DNA of 64,000 nt from Salinicoccus albus DSM 19776 (GTDB lineage: Bacteria; Bacillota; Bacilli; Staphylococcales; Salinicoccaceae): contig NZ_ARQJ01000031.1 of NCBI RefSeq assembly GCF_000385175.1, positions 62,001 to 126,000 on the forward strand, written 5' to 3'. The notes below the pieces were generated by a model. The model saw only the letters and a program-made list of their open reading frames with translations, did no database searches and was not told where the DNA came from. Of this stretch, positions 43,273-49,949 are shown piece by piece. Both the position numbers and the translations under genes were made by a program. How positions within the stretch are numbered: the stretch's first letter is position 1; each line of letters opens with the position of its first letter.

Positions 43273-45039
43273 TTAACCGCTTTCTTCCAGTTGTTCCTCA
43301 TGTTTGGTTAAGATAAAGTCCCCATACTTTTTATTCCATGACTTCACAGACACATAGAATAATAGTGCAGTGACAATAACCAGGACTATTGTTACCGGCC
43401 AGAACCATCCGGAGACAATATTTTCAGGGCTCGCCAATCCGATCGTTGAGAATACGATGAAGGTAAACACCATGCTGCTAAATAGTATGATGGACACCGG
43501 AATCGCGTATTTCCATGGTGTCATATCGACAGATGCGTTTGGCTTGAAGACAAACTTCTCCGGCAGCGGTCTGAGGAAACCGGCGATAAACATGATTGCC
43601 AGGGCTAAGACAAACAACAGACCTTGGACGTGGATAAAATTAATCGGCACATCGATACCAAAAATCATCGGCAGCCCCCACAGCAGCATGTAATACACAA
43701 TCACATGGACAATGATGGCAATTTTAGGCCCGATCGGCGGAATCCGTTTCGAAAATATGCCCACTAATACGATTGCGATAATTGGTATATTGAAGAATCC
43801 GGTGAATTCCCTGATAATCACCCACAGTCCCTCCGGTGCGTTTAACAGCAGCGGTGAAATGAAAAAGGTGATTAAAGCGAGTGAAACCGCAAACCACTGG
43901 CTGACCCGGATCATTTTTTTGTCGGAGGCCTCCGTGTTGATCAATACTTTATATATATCATATACGAACATTGTTGCTGCACTGTTTAACAAGGAGTTAA
44001 AGCTTGAAAACACCGCCCCTAACAGCACTGCCAGGAAAAACCCATTGAGAAAAGTAGGAAATAGATCTGCAATGAGCGTCGGATAGGCAAGATCAATCGT
44101 CTCCAGGCCGGGACCATACAGATGAAAAGCGATAACACCCGGAATCATCATGATGAATGGCACCAGGATTTTCAGGAACCCTGTATACAATGCCCCTTTC
44201 TGACCTTCAGCCAGACTCCTTGACCCTAACGTCCGCTGGATGACATACTGATTCGTCCCCCAGTAGAATAAGTTAGCGAAAATCATCCCTGTAAATATTG
44301 TCCCAAAAGGCACGCCGTCCTCACTGGAACCGATGGAATTCAGCTTCTCCGGATTTTCAACCGTGATCGTTTTCATCCCCTGGAATATATTGCCGTCCCC
44401 CAGCGCAACAAACCCAAGGATAAGTACAAGAAAGCCGACCAGCAGCAAGCCGATGCCATTTAACGTGTCAGATATCGCAACCGCTTTCAAACCGCCGAAA
44501 ATTGCGTAACTGGCGCCAATAATGCCGATGATCCACACCACCAGCCACATCGATTGTTCAAATGAAATCCCCAATGCCGAAGGTACATCAAATAATTGTA
44601 ATACCGCTATCGAGCCGGAATACAGCACGGAAGGAATCGTTACCAGCCCATATCCGAGCATGAACAGACAGACGACCAGTATTCTGGTGCCCTGGTCAAA
44701 TCTGTTATTGATAAATCCCGGCAGAGTAGTGAATCCGCCACCCAGATAGCGGGGCAATAATACCAAAGCTAACACAATGACTGAAAAACCAGCCGTCACT
44801 TCCCAGGCCATATTGGATAAATTTCCGCCAAAGGCCTGCCCATTCAGACCGATCAGCTGCTCCACAGACAGGTTCGTCAGGATCAAAGAACCGGCGATAA
44901 AGCCCCCGGTCAGTCCGCGGCCGGCGAGAAAATACCCCGTGGAATCACTAATTGTGTTTTTCGTTTTCTGGTATGAATACCAGGCCACCAAAAACATGAA
45001 AAACGCACAGGACAATATCGTGAATAAAAACTCACCCAT
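43273..45039 (-). CDS. SSS-family sodium/sugar symporter, candidate sulfoquinovose(-glycerol) importer
   Basis: 588-residue SGLT-like sodium symporter with about 14 transmembrane segments: GYFLAGRGLTGGFIAGSLILTNLSVEQLIG, YAIFGGLKAVAISDTLNGIG and LGAVFSSFNSLLNSAATMF (second sodium site). First gene of the minus-strand sulfoquinovose operon, with a good promoter about 130 bases upstream and 23 bases to the sulfoquinovosidase. Sugar symporters of this type replace the MFS importer YihO in some Gram-positive sulfoglycolysis loci. The substrate is assigned from context only. Confidence 0.82.
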   Translation of the reverse strand: MGEFLFTILSCAFFMFLVAWYSYQKTKNTISDSTGYFLAGRGLTGGFIAGSLILTNLSVEQLIGLNGQAFGGNLSNMAWEVTAGFSVIVLALVLLPRYLGGGFTTLPGFINNRFDQGTRILVVCLFMLGYGLVTIPSVLYSGSIAVLQLFDVPSALGISFEQSMWLVVWIIGIIGASYAIFGGLKAVAISDTLNGIGLLLVGFLVLILGFVALGDGNIFQGMKTITVENPEKLNSIGSSEDGVPFGTIFTGMIFANLFYWGTNQYVIQRTLGSRSLAEGQKGALYTGFLKILVPFIMMIPGVIAFHLYGPGLETIDLAYPTLIADLFPTFLNGFFLAVLLGAVFSSFNSLLNSAATMFVYDIYKVLINTEASDKKMIRVSQWFAVSLALITFFISPLLLNAPEGLWVIIREFTGFFNIPIIAIVLVGIFSKRIPPIGPKIAIIVHVIVYYMLLWGLPMIFGIDVPINFIHVQGLLFVLALAIMFIAGFLRPLPEKFVFKPNASVDMTPWKYAIPVSIILFSSMVFTFIVFSTIGLASPENIVSGWFWPVTIVLVIVTALLFYVSVKSWNKKYGDFILTKHEEQLEESG

Positions 45040-45175
45040 CAGTAGTCCCCCATTGTTTAAAATTTTTGCTGTTTGCTTTTAATGACAACCATCATTTATC
45101 GTAAGTTTGAAATATAGGGCAACACTCCTTATTTTTAGTAATGATGTTTAAAAATAGATTATTACCTTTTCGGAC

Positions 45176-45205
45176 ATTATAATGTAACCGCATTCATTAT
45201 TGCAA
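45176..45205 (-). promoter_or_regulatory. sigma-A-type promoter of the sulfoquinovose operon
   Basis: On the minus strand TTGCAA (45205-45200) and TATAAT (45181-45176) are separated by 18 bases. The leader to the symporter start contains AATGATGGTTGTCATT, an imperfect palindrome that could be the GntR operator. The rest of 45040-45300 is AT-rich with nothing else I can identify. Confidence 0.6.
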
Positions 45206-45302
45206 TGATTAGATTTAATATTCTTTTAATTCTGTTAATTTTAATCAATGGATAGACTCATGCTGATACAACCATACAGGCCATATTATTTTCACATATA
45301 AA

Positions 45303-45332
45303 AACACATACACTTCAACTTGTGCATGTGTT
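45303..45332 (-). terminator. terminator of the truncated PTS gene
   Basis: On the minus strand AACACATGCAC and GTGTATGTGTT form a 10-of-11-bp stem followed by TTTATAT. It lies 13 bases after the pseudogene stop. Confidence 0.75.
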
Positions 45333-45344
45333 CCTACTTTTTAA

Positions 45345-46160
45345 TCAGTCGTTATCTTTTTCTTGATTGTTTTCCTGATTCAAATACTCTTCAAGATCAT
45401 TTTTAATATTGCTAACCTGAGGGCCATAAATCACCTGTACACCATTTCCTTTTTTAACTATGCCATTAGGACCGGTACTATTAATCGTATCCTCATCTAT
45501 TTGTTCGATATCTTTTAAGGTGATTCTGAGACGTGTGGCACAGTTATCAAATTCTTCAATATTGTCTCCGCCACCTAATCCTTTTGCCAGTGCCATTGTT
45601 TTTTCGCTGGCATTGACTTGCTGTGACATATCCTTTTCTTCACGTCCTGGCGTTTTAAGTTTCATTTTTGTAATCATGAAACGGAAAGTGATGTAATAAA
45701 GGAGGAACCAAACAATGCCGATTGGTATGACATATAGGAAATTTGTTTTATCATTGCCCTGCAGCACACCGAACAGGATATAATCGATGAATCCACCACT
45801 GAATGTCTGTCCAATTGTTATACTGAATAAATCTGCCATCATGAATGCCAGACCATCATAAACCGCGTGGATGACATAAAGGATTGGTGCGACGAACAGG
45901 AATGAAAACTCCAGTGGTTCTGTAATACCTGTGAAGAACGATGTCAATCCGGCTGAAAGCATCAAACCGCCGACAAGCTTTTTGTTTTTAGGTTTTGCAG
46001 TATGATAGATTGCAAGACCTGCACCAAGCAGACCGAACATCATTGTGATGAATCGGCCAGACATGAACCTGGAAGTGCCTTCATAGAATTTTTCAACATC
46101 CGGATCAGCTAATTGTGCGAAGAATATATTTTGTGTACCCTGAATCAGCTGACCATCCAC
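45345..46160 (-). pseudogene. PTS EIIBC (glucose/maltose family), N-terminally truncated
   Basis: Retains 271 residues: the C-terminal third of the EIIC channel (LTSFFTGITEPLEFSFLFVAPILY, QTFSGGFIDYILFGVLQG) and a complete EIIB with phosphocysteine motif DNCATRLRI. About 230 N-terminal residues of EIIC are missing; the frame stays open only to about 46212, and the upstream 46199-46227 is now occupied by a promoter motif for the divergent sortase gene. No ribosome site is evident for the GTG at 46160. It is presumably non-transporting, although a free EIIB could still exchange phosphate if expressed. Confidence 0.82.
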
Positions 46161-46198
46161 TCTTTTCTTTACTTTCCCGTATGAATTCTCCGCCTCAG

Positions 46199-46227
46199 GT
46201 GATCCAATCTACTCTTTCCAACGTATA
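46199..46227 (+). promoter_or_regulatory. predicted ECF-sigma promoter of the sortase gene
   Basis: GTGATCCAATC, 12 bases, then CGTATA. The same 11-mer, identical 12-base spacing and CGTATA recur at 48436-48464, flanking an ECF sigma gene. Taking GTGATC and CGTATA as -35 and -10 gives a 17-base spacer. The start codon of the sortase lies 43 bases downstream. Confidence 0.75.
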
Positions 46228-46269
46228 TACAGTAAGAGACGATAAATCATTTGAAACGAGGTGTAAGTC

Positions 46270-46953
46270 GTGCAGAAACTGTTAATGTTGATAATGATGA
46301 TGGCACTCCTGCTTGTGGGCTGTGGTGGTGAGGATACGGAGACGGCTGATGAGAATGTTGCTTCTGAAACAGAAAGTACAGAAGCCTCTTCTGAGTCCCC
46401 GGAAGACACCGGCAAAGTGAAACCCACGGCCTCCGCTTCCGAGGAAAACAGCCAGTCCAATACTTCAAGTGAATCCGTTGAAATATTGAAAGATGAGCGC
46501 GAGGGCATCATACCTGAACGGATAGAAATCCCCGCAATCGATGTGGATGCTCCGACCCAGCATCTCGGCCAGCTGGACAACGGTGAGATGGCTGTACCGG
46601 ATACACTGCACGAGGCGGCGTGGTATGAACCTGGATATAAGGTGGGTGCACCGGGTAATTCCGTTATTGCCGGCCACGTGGATGATACGGTAAATCCTGG
46701 CGTGTTTTCCCAGCTCCACACTCTTGAAGCGGGTGACGAGATCATCGTTCACGGAGAGGACGGCACCTCGCTGACATTCACCGTCTATGATAAGGAGCTG
46801 TTTGATGCTGACTCGGCGCCGGTGGATAAAATTTTCGGCTACTCACACAACAGTCTGCTAAACCTGATTACCTGTGAAGGGCCGTACGACTATGAAGCAG
46901 GCGGCACACCGAATCGATGGGTCATCTATACTGAACTGAATACGGATGTCTGA
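46270..46953 (+). CDS. lipoprotein-anchored sortase (class F-like)
   Basis: 227 residues. A lipoprotein signal ends LLVGC (Cys18), then an acidic Ser/Thr/Glu-rich linker (20-75), then a sortase domain from about residue 80. The catalytic triad is complete: His136 in IAGHVDD, Cys202 in LITCEG and Arg216 in PNRWVIY. Most sortases are held by a transmembrane helix, so lipid anchoring is a variation. No LPxTG-type substrate is encoded nearby. It starts at GTG 46270 after GAGGTG. Its promoter matches the one before the secreted protein at 48495, placing it in the regulon of the sigma factor encoded next. Confidence 0.83.
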   Translation: MQKLLMLIMMMALLLVGCGGEDTETADENVASETESTEASSESPEDTGKVKPTASASEENSQSNTSSESVEILKDEREGIIPERIEIPAIDVDAPTQHLGQLDNGEMAVPDTLHEAAWYEPGYKVGAPGNSVIAGHVDDTVNPGVFSQLHTLEAGDEIIVHGEDGTSLTFTVYDKELFDADSAPVDKIFGYSHNSLLNLITCEGPYDYEAGGTPNRWVIYTELNTDV

Positions 46954-46969
46954 TCATTGCATGGAGGCC

Positions 46970-46998
46970 ATTGAATTTAAAGCCTCCATGTCTTTTTA
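46970..46998 (+). terminator. rho-independent terminator after the sortase gene
   Basis: CATGGAGGC and GCCTCCATG around a short loop, then TCTTTTTATT. It separates the sortase transcript from the sigma/anti-sigma unit. Confidence 0.85.
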
Positions 46999-47050
46999 TT
47001 CCGTGTTAATATATAATAGTAAAAAAGATTGCAAAACAAAGGAGAATCGT

Positions 47051-47626
47051 ATGGCCAGCACGGATTCAGAACTGTATGATGGTCTTTTGGCAGGTGACAA
47101 ATCCTGTCTGGAAAGACTATACCGGAAGTATGAAAAGCTGCTCTATTCCTATGCATACAAGATGACCTCAAGCCACGAGAAATCGGAAGAGGTGGTTCAG
47201 GATGTCTTCATGAAACTATGGCAGAAAAAAGGCGCTTATGATGCCGCTAAGGGGAAAATGTCGACGTGGCTCATTACGCTCACCCGCAACGCTGTCATTG
47301 ATCTGTCCAGACGCAAACAGCTGGATACGTTCGAATACGATGAACGGGATGATGTGGATAACGAAACTAATCCTTTTAATTCAACTGTTGAAAAGACGGC
47401 AGAAAAGCACGAGGATCAGAAAACAATTGCGCACGCCGTAAAGTCACTGAATGACGAACAGCAGCGGATTGTTACATTGTTCTACTTCAAGGCCTATTCC
47501 CAATCCCAGATTGCGGCGGCTTTGGACCTGCCGGTCGGTACGGTAAAAAGCCGCCTTCGGCTGGCACTCGGCCATTTGAAGAAAAATATTGAACGCTCAG
47601 AGAAAGGGGGCACTCATGATGAATAA
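47051..47626 (+). CDS. ECF-type RNA polymerase sigma factor (SigK-like)
   Basis: 191-residue ECF sigma factor: region 2 (LERLYRKYEKLLYSYAYKM, EEVVQDVFMKLWQ, then MSTWLITLTRNAVIDLSRRKQ) and region 4 (LNDEQQRIVTLFYFKAYSQSQIAAALDLPVGTVKSRL). The anti-sigma gene overlaps its 3' end. A ribosome site AAAGGAGA precedes ATG 47051; longer in-frame starts back to 46946 run through the terminator and are rejected. Its predicted promoter motif appears before both neighbouring genes, the sortase and the secreted repeat protein, but not before itself. Confidence 0.9.
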   Translation: MASTDSELYDGLLAGDKSCLERLYRKYEKLLYSYAYKMTSSHEKSEEVVQDVFMKLWQKKGAYDAAKGKMSTWLITLTRNAVIDLSRRKQLDTFEYDERDDVDNETNPFNSTVEKTAEKHEDQKTIAHAVKSLNDEQQRIVTLFYFKAYSQSQIAAALDLPVGTVKSRLRLALGHLKKNIERSEKGGTHDE

Positions 47627-48374
47627 CAAACACTCAAAAGAATGTGAACAGCTCATCGATTATTATAATGGACAGTTGAATCGAGCAGACGGTGAAGCGT
47701 TCGAAAAGCACCTTGCAGAGTGCCCCGACTGCCAGCAGGAACTGGCGGAATTAGAAGCACTGAATGCTGACCTCGTCCATGGGCTTGAACAGGTTGAACC
47801 GCCGGAAGATATGGAAAGCCGCATTCTGACGAATATCTTTGATTCGGATACAGAAACCAACGAAAAACAAACGGAAAATGGCGATGTTAAACCAGATAAG
47901 AAAAGAAGTGGGACATCAAACATCTATAAAAAAATGATGCTGCCGCTTGCGGCCGCCCTCTTCTTGTCGGTAATCGGCAACATATATCTGTGGTCCTCCC
48001 AGGAGCCATCGGATTCCCTGTCACAGGCACTCGTCAACGAGGAAGAGGCTGTCACTCTGCAACCGTCAGCGGAAACCCAGGATATGGATGCTCAGATGGC
48101 GATGCATGAGGAAGATGGCCAGCAGACACTTGTACTGGAAGCCAATAACTTCACCAACTTGAATGAAGGCGAAGTCTATCAGGTATGGCTCATGGAAGAT
48201 GAACAGCCATACAGAGCGGGGACATTCGTGCCGAATGAAAATGGGAACGGCTATATTGTCTTCACCCTTGATGAATCCGCTGATATCAATTGGGATATGG
48301 TGGCAATCACGATAGAAGGGTCGCCGCACAATGATACACCTCAGGGCGACATCGTTATGTCCAGCGAATTTTAA
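47616..48374 (+). CDS. zinc-finger anti-sigma factor, RskA-like
   Basis: About 252 residues: an N-terminal anti-sigma zinc finger (FEKHLAECPDCQQEL with its His and two Cys), one transmembrane helix (about residues 105-123, LPLAAALFLSVIGNIYLW), and an external RskA-type beta domain (LNEGEVYQVWLMEDEQPYRAGTFVP) to the C-terminus. It should sequester the ECF sigma factor at the membrane until regulated proteolysis. It overlaps the sigma gene by 11 bases; ATG 47619 is nearly equivalent and slightly better spaced from GGGGG. A terminator follows its stop. Confidence 0.88.
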   Translation: MMNNKHSKECEQLIDYYNGQLNRADGEAFEKHLAECPDCQQELAELEALNADLVHGLEQVEPPEDMESRILTNIFDSDTETNEKQTENGDVKPDKKRSGTSNIYKKMMLPLAAALFLSVIGNIYLWSSQEPSDSLSQALVNEEEAVTLQPSAETQDMDAQMAMHEEDGQQTLVLEANNFTNLNEGEVYQVWLMEDEQPYRAGTFVPNENGNGYIVFTLDESADINWDMVAITIEGSPHNDTPQGDIVMSSEF

Positions 48375-48382
48375 GGGAACAG

Positions 48383-48416
48383 AACCTGTTTCGACAAAAA
48401 GTCGAAACAGGTTTTT
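48383..48416 (+). terminator. rho-independent terminator of the sigma/anti-sigma unit
   Basis: Perfect 13-bp arms AACCTGTTTCGAC and GTCGAAACAGGTT with an AAAAA loop, followed by T-rich sequence. Confidence 0.92.
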
Positions 48417-48435
48417 CAGTTTTTTCAGAAATAAT

Positions 48436-48464
48436 GTGATCCAATCGGCCATCTCTCTCGTATA
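48436..48464 (+). promoter_or_regulatory. predicted ECF-sigma promoter of the secreted repeat protein
   Basis: GTGATCCAATC, 12 bases, CGTATA: same block and spacing as at 46199-46227. It lies directly after the terminator of the sigma/anti-sigma unit and 31 bases before the next start codon, so the downstream gene is separately transcribed. Confidence 0.75.
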
Positions 48465-48494
48465 CATTATGAAAACTATAAAAGGAGTGAGAGG

Positions 48495-49784
48495 ATGGAC
48501 GTTAAGAAAGCACTGTTTGTACCTGTTGCCGCATTACTGGTATTTTCAAATGCTGGCATGGCACAGGCAAACGAAGCAGACCAAGGGGAAGAACACATGC
48601 CCACAGTTGACACAGAAGCCGCGGATTTAAGAGCAACACTCGACCATCAGTTGAGTGAGCACGCATTTCTTGCAGTAGAAACGATGAGGAAAGGCGCCGA
48701 CGGTGCTGAAGACTTTGACCAAAGTGCAGCCGCATTGGATCAGAACACAGCAGAACTTGCGGAAACAATCACGTCGGTCTATGGAGAAGAGGCAGGACAG
48801 CAGTTTGAAACAATGTGGAGTGAACATATCGGCTACTTCGTTGACTATGTGAATGCGACCGCTGAAGAAGATGCGTCCGGAAAAGAAGAAGCATTGAATC
48901 AGCTGGCACAGTACCGAGAAGATTTCTCGATGTTTTTAGAAAATGCCACAGAGGAACGTGTTGAAGCTGAAGGACTGGCAGAAGGATTGCAGATGCACGT
49001 TGATCAGCTCATTGGCGCATTTGATGCCTATGTCATGGGCGATTACGAAAAGGCATATGAGTATGAGAGGGAAGCCATCAATCATATGTACATGGTCAGT
49101 AAAGGGCTGTCAACTGCGATCGCTGACCAGTTCCCGGATCAGTATAACCATACCGACCCGGCAACACCGGCAGCAGACTTGCGTTCTGAACTGAACTATC
49201 TGTTCAGTGAACATGCTGGCCTTGCAGCTGTTGCCATGCAGAACGGCATCGACGGTTCAGAAGACTTTGAAGCCTCCACCGAGGCATTGAATCACAACAC
49301 AGAAGATCTGGCTGCAGCAGTCACTTCAGTTTATGGTGAAGAAGCAGGACAGCAATTTAAAACAATGTGGAGTGAACATATCGGCTACTTTGTCGACTAT
49401 GTAAATGCCACAGCGCAAGACGATGAGAATGCCAAGCAGGAAGCACTCGATAATCTAATGATGTACAGGGACAATTTCTCAGAGTTTATGGATACAGCGA
49501 CAGAAGGCAACCTGCCAAGTGAAGATCTGTCAGAAGGTCTGCAAATGCATGTTGACCAGCTGATCGGCGCATTTGATGCTTATGCAGAGGGCGATTACCA
49601 GACGGCTTACGATCAGACAAGAGAAGCCTATCATCATATGTTCATGACAGGTAAAGGGCTCTCAGGTGCTATTGTCATGCAGATGCCAGATCAATTCAAA
49701 TCAGAAATGCCTGAAGAAATGCCAGATACGTCAATGGCACCGCCAGTGAAAAAATACGAAACAGATGACTATCCAACCAGATAG
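48495..49784 (+). CDS. secreted protein with two exact-register 184-residue His-containing repeats
   Basis: 429 residues with a Sec signal peptide (1 to about 25, ending AQA). Residues 43-213 and 227-397 are tandem copies, predicted helical, in exact register: His56/240 (SEHA), His111/295 (MWSEHIGYFVDYVNAT in both), His168/352 (LQMHVDQLIGAFDAY in both) and His197/381 each repeat 184 residues apart. Four conserved His per unit suggest a metal- or heme-binding helical bundle, an inference. There is no LPxTG or membrane tail. I do not know a function. The gene has its own ECF-type promoter and a terminator, so it should be an output of the neighbouring envelope-stress sigma factor. Confidence 0.8.
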   Translation: MDVKKALFVPVAALLVFSNAGMAQANEADQGEEHMPTVDTEAADLRATLDHQLSEHAFLAVETMRKGADGAEDFDQSAAALDQNTAELAETITSVYGEEAGQQFETMWSEHIGYFVDYVNATAEEDASGKEEALNQLAQYREDFSMFLENATEERVEAEGLAEGLQMHVDQLIGAFDAYVMGDYEKAYEYEREAINHMYMVSKGLSTAIADQFPDQYNHTDPATPAADLRSELNYLFSEHAGLAAVAMQNGIDGSEDFEASTEALNHNTEDLAAAVTSVYGEEAGQQFKTMWSEHIGYFVDYVNATAQDDENAKQEALDNLMMYRDNFSEFMDTATEGNLPSEDLSEGLQMHVDQLIGAFDAYAEGDYQTAYDQTREAYHHMFMTGKGLSGAIVMQMPDQFKSEMPEEMPDTSMAPPVKKYETDDYPTR

Positions 49785-49810
49785 AGGAAATGATTGACCA
49801 TTTTACTGAC

Positions 49811-49841
49811 GCCCGGCTCCGCCTTCAGAGCCGGGCATTTT
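49811..49841 (+). terminator. terminator of the secreted repeat protein gene
   Basis: Perfect 9-bp arms GCCCGGCTC and GAGCCGGGC around an 8-nt loop, then ATTTTA. Confidence 0.88.
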
Positions 49842-49865
49842 ATGTAAAAATGGCTTCCGTTGCGA

Positions 49866-49915
49866 TAAAAACAGCCGAAGCATGGATCACGAAAAGTGAT
49901 CGCAGTGCTTCGGCT
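49866..49915 (-). terminator. terminator of the aconitase gene
   Basis: On the minus strand AGCCGAAGCA and TGCTTCGGCT enclose a second small hairpin (GATCAC/GTGATC), followed by GTTTTTATCG. It lies 35 bases after the aconitase stop. Confidence 0.85.
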
Positions 49916-49949
49916 TGTTTATATTCATCCAAATTTTTCAGTTTTCTGC

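Noticed and set aside
46946-47050. Upstream extension of the ECF sigma factor
   Set aside because: The extension is read through the sortase terminator and the ribosome site lies just before ATG 47051.
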